From: Haemaphysalis longicornis
Lineage: Eukaryota; Arthropoda; Arachnida; Ixodida; Ixodidae
NCBI GenBank assembly: GCA_013339765.2
Contig: CM023457.1
Span: 56,135,745-56,199,744 of the forward strand
Length of the DNA: 64,000 nucleotides
Direction: 5' to 3'
Part shown: in pieces, positions 47,871 through 58,675 of the stretch
Numbering within the stretch: position 1 is the first letter of the stretch
Layout of the letters: each line of letters starts with the position of its first letter
Made by a program: the position numbers and the translations under genes
Notes under the pieces: generated by a model
The model's database searches: none
What the model was told of the DNA's origin: nothing
Seen by the model: only the letters and a program-made list of their open reading frames with translations

Positions 47871-49349
47871 GCGGGAACGTGGGGTCATTTTGTTGTGTTT
47901 TTTAATGTACTTATTTTTTCTCTCTGTATTGCTGGTTGTTATTTCTGAGCATGCATATTTGGTTGAAACGTGTCCTCTGCAGTGAAGTGCAGAGGGTCAG
48001 GAGCCATTGTCAGGCACTCAATGCCTTTTGCTCCTGGCCCGTCAGCAGGCATTGTAACACCGTCTGCTGAAAAAGAAAGTCTCTTGCTTCAACTCACAAA
48101 GGTTGATCCTTGAGGCTTGAGCTCACCTGCGAGAAAAGAAGAAAGCAAAGACAGCGTCGTTAGTTAACCGTAAAAGAAGGTGATTTCTGATTTCTTTTCT
48201 ACAACACAGTGGCAATCGTTTGCGTTTTTTTTTGTGCGGGGGGGGGGGGGGGTTGTTCCGCTAAAAAATTGGCCTGAAAGAAAGGTAAACGCAGTTGTGA
48301 TCTCTCACCTAATACCTACGCGTGGTAGCTGACGCTGGAGGTGCTGCGGCAAGCCCATTTTTTCGTGTGACGAAAATATGATCCCAAAAACATCCATTTC
48401 AAAACTAAACCATTTCCGGTATCGTGCCTTGCTTACTGCATTGAAATGTATGGCTATCAGCCTTACTTAAGCCGTCATTTATTAATAGTCTCCGGAAATG
48501 ACAATACTCACAGACAATAAAAAGCAGCATATCATGCGGTGAGTCAACTGCGGGTGGTACCTTAAATTATGATAGAAATACTCGTATAAGGCTCCACCAA
48601 TTTCCCACAGCAGTACAACTAATATCAGATAAACTTACCAACAATTCTGGGGAGACTTAAGCATTTCGCGCAACTTGTGAACGTGAAATCATGCGCATTC
48701 ATCTCCATGCCACTGAGGGCGCAAGCGAACGCCGCAGGGCACTCCGGGCTCCGCAGTGCGCCCTTGCTTACGGGTGACTGGTGCGCCGTTGGGCGCGCGA
48801 ATCTGGCTGCTGTGCATGCTGAAATCAAACCGGTTTAACTAAGGGGTTACGAGGAAGGTGGCAGCCCTTGTAACGCCTTGTAACTGGCGCCGCAATCTGT
48901 GCTTACCGACGCATCATCTACGCATGCGCAGAGGCTGCTTCAACGCAGACATGTGCTTTTTTTTTCTTCTCATGTGTGCGCTTTTATAGCGAAGCTATTT
49001 ATAAATTAGGTTAGCACCAAAACTGCTAGCGTCGACGGGGTTTGTAGAACAGAAGTCGCGTAGATTTGAATCATTCGGCAAAGGCAACTTTTTTTGAATG
49101 CTCTCTACAGCTTTCCTTATGTAGGTATGTACCTTATGTACCGTACCTTATGTAGGTATCTCGAACAGAACTATACAACAGTTGGTGGATACGTCGGTTC
49201 TATTCCTTGAGTTCTCATAAATAGCGAGTTCACAGTCACTTGCAAATATTACAGAATTAAAATCTTCTGTCAATTCATGGTCCTCTATGGAGGAGGTATG
49301 ATTACAGAAAGAAGCTGTGACTCCTGTTTTATCAAAATTCTCCCTAAAC
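47871..49349. other. Anonymous intergenic DNA
   Basis: No gene recognised. Contains a poly-G run (48238-48252) and a palindrome ATAGC-GAA-GCTAT (48986-48998). A 67-codon minus frame (49148-49351) has no known motif. Confidence 0.45.
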
Positions 49350-50311
49350 AAATTATACTGAAATTATACATAAGGAGAGCAGTAAACTACTGATAAGAAA
49401 GTGCGTTAGACAAGGAGACACAATGTCTCCAATGTTATTCACAGCATGTTTACAAGAGATATTCAGACAATTGGATTGGGAACAGGTGGGGGTAACGGTT
49501 AATGGAGAATACCTCGGTAACCTCAGATTTGCCGATGACGTTGCCTTGCTAAGTAATTCACGGGACGAATTGCAAAGCATGCTTTCCGCACTAGACGAAC
49601 AGAGTAGAACCGTGGGCCTGAAAATTGATATGCATAAAACTAATGTAATGCTCAATAACCTCGGGGGAGCCCAGCGGTTTGATATTGGGGGCGAGGCAGT
49701 AGAAGTGGTAAGTTAATATATCTACTTTGGCCAAGTAGTGCCTCGGATCCCACCCCTGAGGCAGAGATAATTAGAAGGATGATAATGGTGAGGGGGGGGG
49801 GGAGTGCATTCGGTAGGCATTCTAAGATAATGAATGGTAGCCTACCATTATCCCTGAAGAAGAAAGTGTATCACAGCTGCATCTTACCGGTACTCACCTA
49901 CGGGGCAGAAACTTGTAGGCTTACTAAAAGGGTTCAACTTAAATTGAGGACGACTCAGCGAGCAATGGAACGGAATATGATAGGGGTATCATTAAGGGAC
50001 AAGAAGAGAGCGGTGTGGGTCAGGGGACAAACGCGTGTTAAGGACATACTAGTAGAAATTTAGAAGATATGCGGCAGGGCATGTAATGCGAAGGCAAGAT
50101 AACCGTTGGTCATCAATTGTAACAGAGTGGGTGCCTAGAGAAGGTAAGCGTGGCAGGGGGCGACAGGCGGTTAAATGGGAAGATGAAATCAAGAAGTTTG
50201 CGGGGATACATTGGTCGCAGTTACAACAGGACCGGAATAATTGGAGATCTATGGGAGAGGCCTTTGCCCTACAGTGGGCGTAGATATGCTTGTGCTGGTG
50301 ATGATGATGAT
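49350..50311 (+). pseudogene. RTE-like LINE, 5'-truncated 3' third
   Basis: The frame reads HKESSKLLIRKCVRQGDTMSPMLF, then NLRFADDVALLS (catalytic Asp pair at 49534-49539) and VGLKIDMHKTNVML. After a break near 49716 it continues in the 49779-50063 frame (KKVYHSCILPVLTYGAETCR, then RTTQRAMERNMIG) and in the 50086-50283 frame (KRGRGRQAVKWEDEIKKF), which stops at 50281-50283. These are the palm, thumb and C-terminal motifs of RTE-group LINE ORF2. The 3' end is a short GATGATGATGAT run (50299-50311), the TGA-type tail of this clade. At least two frameshifts; the endonuclease and the front of the RT are missing through 5' truncation. Confidence 0.88.
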
Positions 50312-50814
50312 CCGCTAACACGGCTGTGTTAGTACGCAGAGATTCATCTCCTTTTTTCTTAAATATGTGGGTCACAGTGAAGTTTCAGACATTGTAGAAT
50401 TTACACCTGCTGTCAATACAGTTCGGTTCTATTGAGGGAAATGGACGAACCTATGTTTGTCGCCTCGAACAACACTCCAGAACGTCCAAGTTTTAATTTC
50501 TTTATTTGACTACAATTTAAGCTCAATTGCAAATTACAAACAGCCTGTTTGTTTTGGGCACTCCTTGGACTGGGACCAGCACCGCTCGTCAGCCTTCTCG
50601 GATTGAAAAGCACTGATTTTATTTTTTGCCGCGAAACGGTCTACCTCTCATTGGGCGAATAATTTCTGGTCGTAAAACACAAAATGCGCAGCAGGAAAGC
50701 CAACTTTAAATAAAACAATGATGATAACATAGATAAGATAAGAATTTTATTCGCTCATATAAAAAAATACATATTGCCTGAAGTGAAGTCAAGGACCGGT
50801 GGGTGCCAGGTGGT
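50312..50814. other. Anonymous intergenic DNA
   Basis: No gene or repeat recognised. Confidence 0.5.
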
Positions 50815-50890
50815 ACGTGGACTCGAACGCGGTACCCCCCGCATACGAGCCGAGTTGTGCACGTCTGAGCTATCGCAGCGAACTGCTACG
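50815..50890 (-). repeat. tRNA-like sequence
   Basis: The minus strand has GATAGCTCAGACGTGC (A-box-like) and GCGTTCGAGTCCACG (B box with one mismatch) at tRNA-like spacing. A paired acceptor stem and CCA-proximal structure are lacking. Probably a tRNA-derived SINE relic. Confidence 0.4.
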
Positions 50891-50964
50891 TGCTACACGA
50901 TTAATTGATGCGACTTGAAGATCATCACCTCCCAACAGTCACGTAACGATGCAAGACAATACTC

Positions 50965-51335
50965 GACGAGCCGCACACGCTTGCATTTGTTGCTCTTAAT
51001 GTGCGCTCCCTCGGTGCACATTCCCTCGACGTTACACAAGATTTCATCCTGAAAGATGTACCTCTTCTGTGCTCCTCCGAAACAAGGTCGTACGAGTGCA
51101 TCGATGTCACCGGTTACGCTGGGATCACACGTGCGCAGCGAACTGAGGAAAGAGTGTCTGGTGTAGCAATCCGTGCAAAATAACATTTGGCTTACGAACC
51201 ATACGAACTGCGGTCCCAAATCTTACACCATGACTGTGCGGATGTGTGTGGTGTAAACACCAGTAATAGAATACTTATCTTCACAGTTCAAATCACACGA
51301 CTAAATAACTTTTCCCGCATTATAGTTTTTTTTGG
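50965..51335 (+). pseudogene. Endonuclease/exonuclease/phosphatase-like fragment of a mobile element
   Basis: A frame reads LAFVALNVRSLGAHSLDVTQ, then LLCSSETRSYE, GYAGITRAQRTEERVSGVAI. The Asn in NVRSL and the Glu in SSET fit motifs I and II of the EEP (APE-like) endonuclease fold used by many LINEs and found next to some Helitron helicases. A stop at 51181 and a frame change follow, and similarity appears to continue weakly to about 51335. The His/Asp motifs of the C-terminal half are not visible. I cannot say whether the parent was a LINE or a Helitron-type element. Confidence 0.5.
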
Positions 51336-51432
51336 AGGGGGGGGGGGGGGGCTGTGAAGGCAAATTTGACCTCATTGGTGAACCATGCCAAGGACAAGTG
51401 AAGCGTTTTTACCCGGTATATGGCGGCGTGCT
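51336..51432. repeat. Poly-G run and spacer
   Basis: A G-run of about 15 at 51337-51351, then plain sequence up to the SINE target duplication. Confidence 0.8.
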
Positions 51433-51699
51433 AGCTGAAGCGAACCCGCCGCGGTGGCTCAGTGGCTAAGGTGTTGCGCTGCTGAGCACGAGGTCGCGGG
51501 TTCGATTCCCGGCCGCGGCGGCCGCTTTTCTGATGGAGGCGAAAAGCAAAAACGCCCGTGTGAACGAGATTTCGGCGCACGTTAAAGATCCCCAGGTGGT
51601 CAAAATTAATCCGGAGCCCTCCACTACGGCGCGCCTCATCGCCTGCGTTGCGTCGGCGCGTTAAACCCTACAATCAATCAATCAATCAAGCTGAAGCGA
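51433..51699 (+). mobile_element. Ruka SINE, best-preserved copy, with 11-bp target duplication
   Basis: The body 51445-51688 has a perfect head (CCGCCGCGGTGGCTCAGTGG), A box TGGCTCAGTGG, B box GGTTCGATTCC, the whole conserved body and an (AATC)3-4 tail. AGCTGAAGCGA occurs at 51433-51443 and again at 51689-51699, a clean target-site duplication. Ruka is transcribed by Pol III from its internal A and B boxes and moved by LINE enzymes. This copy looks close to consensus and therefore recent. Confidence 0.97.
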
Positions 51700-52344
51700 G
51701 GCTCGTTAACAGATTAGCGCCAGATTTCCCTCTAGTGTAAATTCGTATGAAATTACTAAATGGTACGCTGTTAACCCGTGCGCTTAATCAAAGCTTTACT
51801 AATTTCGTCCAGCGATTTCGCGGAGGATGTGCAAGGTGACCTTTCGACTGGAGACACACCCCTCGAAGCGCATCCCGTGATTAGCCGGGCCAGCTGTCGG
51901 CGCTGCGCATCGTTCTGCGCAGAACGAGCAGCGGTCGTCGCCGCCACCGCTGCGGCCGAGTCAGCCGACCACCCCCGCAGCCTCCCATTCATGCGGCGCT
52001 GGATCATTTCGGTTAACATGACTCGTCTCGCGCCCGGCGACGGTGCGTTCGCCGTGATGAACGCCGCGTTCACCCCGGCAAACGCCGCGTTCGCCAGGCC
52101 TACTTCTGTGAGCGTTGCACGGAATTGAACGGCTTTAAGACGTGGTCGGCAATGCAGCTAAATCAAAGGTTAACCGAGCGAAAGCAAGACTCAATCAGAC
52201 TAAGCAAAGCTTTTGCTTTGTATATCCAAGGTTATCTGAGATAAGCCGCAGCCATTTTTAAAGCAAAGCTTTCTACCTCTACCCCCCAAGGGTTCTTTCG
52301 CGACCGTTGGTGTCACCAGAAAACTCCAGCGAACAAATAAAAGA
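51700..52344. other. GC-rich segment, no gene assigned
   Basis: Frames on both strands are open over 51771-52128, Ala/Arg-rich on the minus strand. The repeated motif GAACGCCGCGTTC / AAACGCCGCGTTC occurs twice at 52059-52092. I recognise no domain. Confidence 0.4.
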
Positions 52345-52434
52345 ATTTACTGGCACCACCGGGAATCGAACCAGGAATTAATAGACTAACAAAGCGAGAG
52401 CCCGTTGCCTTACCGATTTAGCTACGAGCCCACG
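52345..52434 (-). repeat. tRNA-derived sequence with perfect A and B boxes
   Basis: On the minus strand TAGCTAAATCGG (52413-52424) matches the A-box consensus and GGTTCGATTCC (52362-52372) matches the B box exactly, 40 bp apart. The first 7 bases (GGGCTCG) cannot pair with the 3' part (GGTGGTGCC) and the anticodon stem is weak, so it is not a working tRNA. Pol III could still bind it. It may be a SINE head of a family other than Ruka. Confidence 0.5.
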
Positions 52435-52584
52435 CGAACACGGGGAAGACAAGTGGTGTACTCACCAAGCACATCTACTGGTTTACCCCCTGCGTTCTCG
52501 CTGAATGCCACGTGAAAACGTCACACGACCACTCACGCCCGTTCAGCGGCCCTGTGCGCACCTTGCTCATGTGCTGAGTTACAA

Positions 52585-54120
52585 AAATTAAAGGAAGCTC
52601 ACACCAATGCATGGCATCTCACTTCTAGTACGCCAGTGTGCTAAAGCCTGTGGCCTCCAGTGTTCACGTAAACAATCACAGCTCCTTGTCGTCCGCCCTC
52701 ACGCCAAACCATGGAATACATTCAAATACTTGTTGATGGCCAGGTCATCACTCCAAGCCCCAGCATCAAGATCCTGGGCCTACATCTCGAGGCTAACACG
52801 AAAACTAAGTGTCCTTGCAGCGCTTCAAAAACAGCATTAATCAAATCATACACATGATCAGGCGAGTTGCCACCAAGAAGCGAGGCCTAAAGGAATCCGG
52901 TACCTTTCGATTAATTGAAGCTTTTGTCCTCTCGGGAGTCACTTACGTCAACCCCATGTCTCCTTCTCGACAAGGAAGACATAGAGATGCTTTATACAAT
53001 GATTAGAAAGGTGGCCGAGCGGGCCATTGGTCTTCTCATGAGCGCGTCCACACAGAGGCTGCTTAGCACGGGGCTCCACAACACGGTGGAAGAGCTGAGA
53101 GAAGGCCATCTTTCTAACCAGAAGGTCCGACTCAGAACTGCGGTGGGTAACTGCATGCTTCACCAGATTGGCTGGGCGTCCTAGAATGTCACTTCGCTTG
53201 ACGTACTCCCACACTCTTGGCGACTAAAATTAAAGATGCTCCCTGTGCTTAGAAATATGAACCCCTCACATGACGAGGGTCTCCGAAAAGCACGGGCTTA
53301 AGCGCTAACCACCACCGTCGGTGGGGATCATGCAGTTATCTACACAGACGCCTCCAAACATCGAGGGCAGCAATACGCTATCATCGTGGCTACCTCCAGA
53401 ACCAACCTCTTGCGTGTACCTCGGTTGGTACCCAAGAAATGACGGCAGGAGAAGAGGCAGCCATCACCTTGGCTCTCGCTCAACCAGTGGTTCAAAGGGT
53501 AGTCACCGATTCCCAGCAATCCTACTGGAATTACCAGTCGGGTTAGGTGTCCTGACCTGCACTGCGCGTGCTAAAAAACCACTCCCCAAACGGTTCCATT
53601 CAGCTCATCTGGACACCCCCTCACGCTTCAATGGAGGGCAACAAATACGCCCACCCAACAAGCCTGCGCTTTTACCTCCCGTGCTATGGAGCTGCACGAG
53701 GACAGTCACTCGCTTTGTCACGTTCAGGGAGATAACCATCATTATCGCTTTCTGAGGCAGACCGTACCTTCGCCTTACCCTGACCTTTCCAGAGAACAAC
53801 AAACTACCTTACGGCTCATACAATCCGGGCTCCTTCCCACAGCCTACGCCTCTTCACTTTATGTATCCGAATCGCTACGACGCTGAATGTAAATTTTGCT
53901 CAGAAGAAGGAACACTAAGCCCCGTAATCGGGGTGTGGGACGTTAGCCCTGAGCACCTTCCTCTCTTTCCGTCAACTACCCAACAAGAGCAATGGGAGAT
54001 GCTGCTTTCCAGGCCCTCTCTACCTACCCAGGTTCAGCGTGTGGATAAAACACAGGCCGCGCGGTCTGCGTATGGGCCCCACAGAAGAAGGAATCACTCC
54101 TGAGGGCTGCACTCTGGGCG
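52585..54120 (+). pseudogene. LINE ORF2 remnant: RT thumb, RNase H and C-terminal zinc region (I/Jockey-like)
   Basis: In order: CGLQCSRKQSQLLVVRP (RT palm edge), ILGLHLEANTKT, then HMIRRVATKKRGLKESG and MIRKVAERAIGLLMSAST (thumb), a degenerate RNase H start HAVIYTDASKHRGQQ, and the C-terminal block DLSREQQTTLRLIQSGLLP followed by CKFCSEEGTL. These are spread over all three frames with many stops, so the copy is old. The front of ORF2 (endonuclease, YADD box) is missing, consistent with 5' truncation. It belongs to the same broad LINE group as 56414-57827. Confidence 0.85.
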
Positions 54121-54591
54121 TTCAGACATATGAACAGAAGTATTTCCTCCACCTCCTCCTCCTACTTCTCTGTCGCAAATCTCGTCGCCTCCGTCCGCGG
54201 CGCAGAGACGGAGAAGGCAGATCGTCTAACACCACGTTTGAGCTTACTTTAAAAGTTTCCACTCTTGTGCTACACCAATACAACTCAACCGAACACCGTT
54301 CATGCATCATGGATTGATTTAACCTAACCAAGAATATCTCTTTGAAGTAATAAATGGTGTGGTTAAGTGTACTTCACTTCTCTTTGGTTTTGCTGATTGT
54401 AGAGCGAAGTGACGTCGCATGGACAATTATTATGGGTGCCGTTTACAGCTTTGCTTTCCAACCACATTCACGGGGTGGATTGGCGCGATTTTTTTTCGTC
54501 ACCGACTATCTCTGGACGCTACAACGCTCGCTATTTTCCCCGCGTTCAACGTGTTGCCCCGTTATGGCGCACGGACTCGCGACCGGTAAAT

Positions 54592-54757
54592 GTACGTCTC
54601 ACGATTGGACCAGCGCTATTCAAAAACGAAGACAAAGCAAGAAACACAAGACGAAGCGCTGTTTCCGTTTCTTGATTTCTTACTTTGTTGCTTTCTGTCT
54701 TGTTTCTTTCTTTCTCTTCGTTTTTGAATAGCGCTGGTCCAATCATGAACGTGTACC
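54592..54757. repeat. ~165-bp imperfect hairpin (MITE- or foldback-like)
   Basis: ATTGGACCAGCGCTATTC and the following AAAAACGAAG (54604-54631) recur as an exact reverse complement at 54717-54744. Pairing continues less perfectly inward (GACAAAGCAAGAAACACAAGAC against the opposite strand) and outward (GTACGTCTCACG against GTACACGTTCATG). Long-arm hairpins of this size can be MITE remnants or small-RNA precursors; sequence alone does not decide. Confidence 0.8.
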
Positions 54758-56299
54758 AACAACCCCAACTGGCAGTTCTTCTATGTACATCCCAACACGC
54801 GATGTTTTCGCACGCTCCAGCTTCCAATTGCAAAAAAATTCCAAAAGTAATCGTATTGCTCTTCTTCTTTTTTATAAATGCTGTAGCAGATTTTGTTTCG
54901 TGATTTGTTCGTGGCTGTGTCTACATTTTCAGAGCTTAGCACAAGACGCACCATTCGATGTGCAGCACGTTAGGGGAAATGTTTTTTTCCTTCCTATGCC
55001 TTATGTTTAGCGCTATATTTTATCTTGTACGGTCTCTAAAGTCCCCAAGTCCTCGCTGTCACCCAAGTTCTTTTGTCATTTGTATGCCTGCACTTGTTCC
55101 GGTTTTCCCATTAAATCCATATCTTCCCCATCCATACAGTATTGTTTTGCAGAGGAGTGTGAAAATTTCCGCACCCTTATTTTTGTCTTTCGCGTAATCG
55201 TTCCCTTTTATTACGGCTGCAATAAACGGAGTGACCCAAAGAACCTGCTAATCCGCATTTGTGCGTCAGCACGTAGAATACATATCAGCGCTAGCGGTAT
55301 TTTTCTCCAAACCTATGTGGCCTATTCTGAACAACGCAACCGCGAAGCTTGTTTTTAAAATGTACCTTCTGTTCAATGACGATAAGCGCACGCTTAGAAG
55401 CTAGCGATGCGAGGGAGTTGTTAAACTCGCCCGTACTAACGACCAGATTTGAACGCCAGTGCATTTTGATGTTGACGCTAACATTTCTCTGCCGCACCGG
55501 TACTGAAAAGTGTCATTCAAATATGATAAAGGCTTACGGATTATGCTCTCGTCTCTTCACATTCACCAGTGCTGCTTTTGCACCGTACATCCGCATGGAT
55601 AGAAAACAAACGGGAGAAAAAGAACGTCCTTCAATGCTTAGCACCTGTGAACAACTGCAACAGCTCCGCGATAAGGGACGGAAGAAGTTTCATTAGTCTG
55701 CAACGCACAAATCCCCCCTACACACACACACACAAAAACGGGGGGGGGGGCTTAAAAGATAAAAAAATGCGTAGGCATGTCGTACATATATCCGATTGAA
55801 AGACAAATAACTTTTATCCGCGCTACACACAGTAAGGCATATTTCGCGCAATGCAATAGTTGTGTGCAGACTTTTTTTGTTTTTTTTAATTTTTTTACCC
55901 TGGGGCAAAATATTTCCTTAACGTCTCATTTTAGTATGGATTACAAGAGTGGACAGTTCCACCCCCTTTGAATTTACAAAATAAGAATCACGTACGTTGA
56001 GTGGTGAGATAGCTGGTTTGTCGTTTATACACAAGCCATAGAGTGCGCCGAGCTCTCTACGACGCCGACGACAACGACGTTAACTACAGCGATGACCACA
56101 AATAACAATAACAACAACCACAACAACAATAACAACGAAGCTGTGTGTTGTTTACTCTTCTCCTATCGACATGAGAACTGCTGTTTATTGTTGAAATCTT
56201 GATTGCGCAAACACTAGTCCACCAGACTTATTTGCACAAGTTTGGGCCGAGACTGGCGGGCGTAGGCAAATATACACGCCAACGTTTTCTCACATGATG
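54758..56299. other. Anonymous intergenic DNA
   Basis: No gene recognised. A poly-G run at 55740-55750 and an (AAC)n-rich patch at 56098-56140. Confidence 0.5.
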
Positions 56300-56495
56300 T
56301 TCAAGCTTAGGTCGCCGCTGTTTACAAACTGATTAGCGAGTATTTGTGGGGTTTCCGAGTACGATTATTCGACATGTAAGTTGCTATTAGGCCTCAAGCT
56401 GAGCGCACGAGAGAGAGAGAGGCAGATCAAACATTATTTAAAGCGGCCCATGTCCGGGCTGCCGAAAATGAGATTCTGGTGGGCCTGGAATACGT

Positions 56496-56994
56496 TCAGG
56501 CGGGAATTCTGCAGGTGTCAGGGCCCCGCATGTGGGCAATGTGCCGAGCCAGGCGTGGCAAAAGGATGGAGCGAAGATCAAGCGGAGGAGCGGCCCAGCT
56601 TTTCCAAGAGTATGGAATGTGGGATGGTAAAAGGTGTGGATGAAGAAAGTGAGGTGATCGTCTGGCGCGAGGACAAGTCCAGTAGGTGTGTTTAACTTCG
56701 GGATAGGCACCACACACCTGACAGTCAGGCGTGCCATCTGGGGTCATTATATAGTGAAGAATTAGGTCACAAGGAAGGGAGAGTCTGAGCCTGGCGGATG
56801 TAAGTGCCTTCGCGGCGTGTGAAGTCGGAAGTGGGAGGAGGTAGATTGCGCCGGGAATTGCGAAAGTCCTTCAGCTGTTGCCTCCGGGCCTTGCGATGGG
56901 CGGCGCGTTCTTCCTTAGTGCTGTAGTCCTGGGGCCAGGGTTGAGGTTCGCTCGGGTTTTCGATATGCACGAGCAAGGGCGTGAGCCCTTTCAT
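56496..56994 (-). pseudogene. LINE ORF2 C-terminal region with zinc motif
   Basis: Two short frames, 56767-56994 (PWPQDYSTKEERAAHRKARR) and 56496-56747 (CQVCGAYPEVKHTYWTCP). The second holds a C-x2-C-x7-H-x4-C zinc motif found after RNase H in tick I-like LINEs. Another frameshift separates them. The 3' end and CT tail follow at 56414. Confidence 0.8.
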
Positions 56995-57349
56995 TCCCTA
57001 CAATTCCCTGGTGTCCGGGAACCCATTCTACAAATACATGCAGGTGACTGTGGGCTGCCATGTAGCATGTCAGCTCGTGATGAATGTGCGCAGGTAAAAG
57101 AGTTGCGAATTCTCTGAGGGCAGATTGACTATCCCTGCGAATAGTAACTTGGTCAGTTGAATGGGTTTGCTGCATGATCGAATCGGCAATGGCTTGAATT
57201 TCCGCAGCTGCAGAAGAAGGTACATTACAGTTTTGAAAGATGATGTCTTCACGTGGACCTACCGCGACAGTTGTGGCTATGTTGTCGGTAAACGCGGCGT
57301 CTGTGTAATATGTGTCATGTGATGGGCTGGAAAGATGGAGCGCTCCCAC
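56915..57349 (-). pseudogene. LINE RNase H domain
   Basis: 144 codons open. Catalytic positions are visible: YYTDAAF (Asp), SSAAAEIQAIAD (Glu), RRDSQSALREF (Asp). The last block reads VEWVPGHQGIVGNERAHALA, where His stands at the position that is usually Asp. RNase H removes the RNA strand during LINE copying. The frame overlaps the thumb frame by 35 bases in another phase, implying a single frameshift between them. Confidence 0.88.
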
Positions 57350-57836
57350 TTCGGCACCTGCCGGAGTCTGAAGACGGGTCCATGTGACGTGGGATGGGCT
57401 TGACCATTATTCTAGAAATTGTGTCCCATGGTGGAGGTTCTTTTGGTAGAGCAGGTAAGTGAGATGTCGCAAACCCTATATCAGTCAGGATGGTGCGACC
57501 TTGGGTTGACGTCATGAGCATGGGCTGTTGGGCAGTGGTGTGCGCGGCTACTTTCTCTTTAAGAGTATTGTGGAGGGCTGTGTCGGCAAGAAGATAGTTG
57601 GGAGCATACATGGGCACACCGAGCTCCGTTCGTAAGCATTTCCGGATGGCGATCTCCAATTTATTGTTTTGATATTTCGTGAGTTTAAGGTGAGCAAGGG
57701 CGTACAAAACTCTGGAAAAGATAGTTGCTTCTACTATCTTGCGAAGCTCGTGTTCTTTGAGGCCTGTTTTGTGGCGGATGACTCGACGAAGCATGTTATG
57801 CACAGTATGGACCAAAAGTATTATCAATGAGCGCAC
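57315..57836 (-). pseudogene. LINE RT thumb region
   Basis: An open frame of 173 codons reads HNMLRRVIRHKTGLKEHELR, then EIAIRKCLRTELGVPM and ADTALHNTLKEKVAA, the thumb and connection of an I/Jockey-like RT. Its true left limit is the insertion edge at 57827; the first residues come from flanking DNA. No stop interrupts it, so this LINE is young or lightly damaged. The palm with YADD is absent through 5' truncation. Confidence 0.85.
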
Positions 57837-58675
57837 GAGAGTGGACTATGTTCACAGACTCCAGGATTCATTTCAATGTGTAGCGGCATTCCCATAAGAC
57901 CAGCTTGTGTCCGACATACCGCCCTGCATCTCCAAGCTACACAAGTGCACAATCACATAGCGGTACAGTGGATTCCTGCCCCTTGCGGGATAACCGGCAA
58001 TGTGAAGGCAGAGAGTGCTACATGCACCGCGCATGAACATCTAAAAACCAGAAATGCCAATAGCAATCTCCAGGAAAGATGCCTCTGTCATTGCATCTAG
58101 TGTGGCATGAAACAAGTAGCGTTCAAAATGGGCTCACTATATTACATCATTACGCGCTGCTATATTCTATCGATCCACACTGCAAGTTCAAGATGCAACC
58201 TGCACTTTACAAGCGGGAAAAAGCAATACTAGATCGCATACGGCTGAATTTCACACACACGCGAAACTTCCTAATTTAAGTTGAAACGGACTACGTCACC
58301 ACTTTGCCCGCGCTGCGATGTGCGAGAAAACCTGCAGCACCTAATTTGTGAATGTGCTTTATTTAGCGCCCAAAGAGTGTCCCTCGCAGTGTCTCAGCGC
58401 TGCCGCTTTCTGGGAGCATCCAACTGAAGGACGCCTTAGGTCCGCGGGCATGTCCGGAGCGTCTTCCACGGGCCACATAAGTTCTGATCGCGTTTTTGCA
58501 ACACACAGGTCTTCACCACTTTCTGTTAATTACTGGACGAATCCTTTGGCATTGGCTTCTATAACAGCATCCCCATCATCTTTATCACGTCATCATCCGG
58601 CGTAGCATTTTAACTCTGGTAACATCGCCAGTTTTCTTCGAAAATAGCACTCTCTTATTCTCTCTCTCTCTCTCG

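Larger units (their letters stand above)
56400..57841 (-). mobile_element. 5'-truncated LINE inserted into the plus-strand LINE, with 14-bp target duplication
   Basis: TGAGCGCACGAGAG stands at 56400-56413 and at 57828-57841. Between them a minus-strand LINE runs from RT thumb to a (CT)n tail (GAGAGAG in plus sense at 56414). Target duplication, CT tail and 5' truncation show a classic LINE jump. It landed in the RNase H part of an older plus-strand LINE. Confidence 0.93.
56300..58675 (+). pseudogene. LINE ORF2 tail (RNase H and C-terminal zinc region), split by another LINE
   Basis: The left part ends LLLGLKLSARE (up to 56413) and the right part resumes after the insertion with WTMFTDSRI, from 57842. 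Together they suit an RNase H segment of the form ...LALKL...TDS. The right part goes on with AVQWIPAPCGITGN (RNase H) and then LDRIRLNFTHTRNFL and LCPRCDVRENLQHLICECAL, a C-x2-C...H...C zinc block common at the end of tick LINE ORF2s. Stops and frame changes are frequent. A CT-rich tail at 58659-58675 may be its 3' end. Confidence 0.75.

Noticed and set aside
52345..52434. Functional tRNA gene
   Set aside because: A and B boxes are perfect but the acceptor arms do not pair and the anticodon stem is weak.
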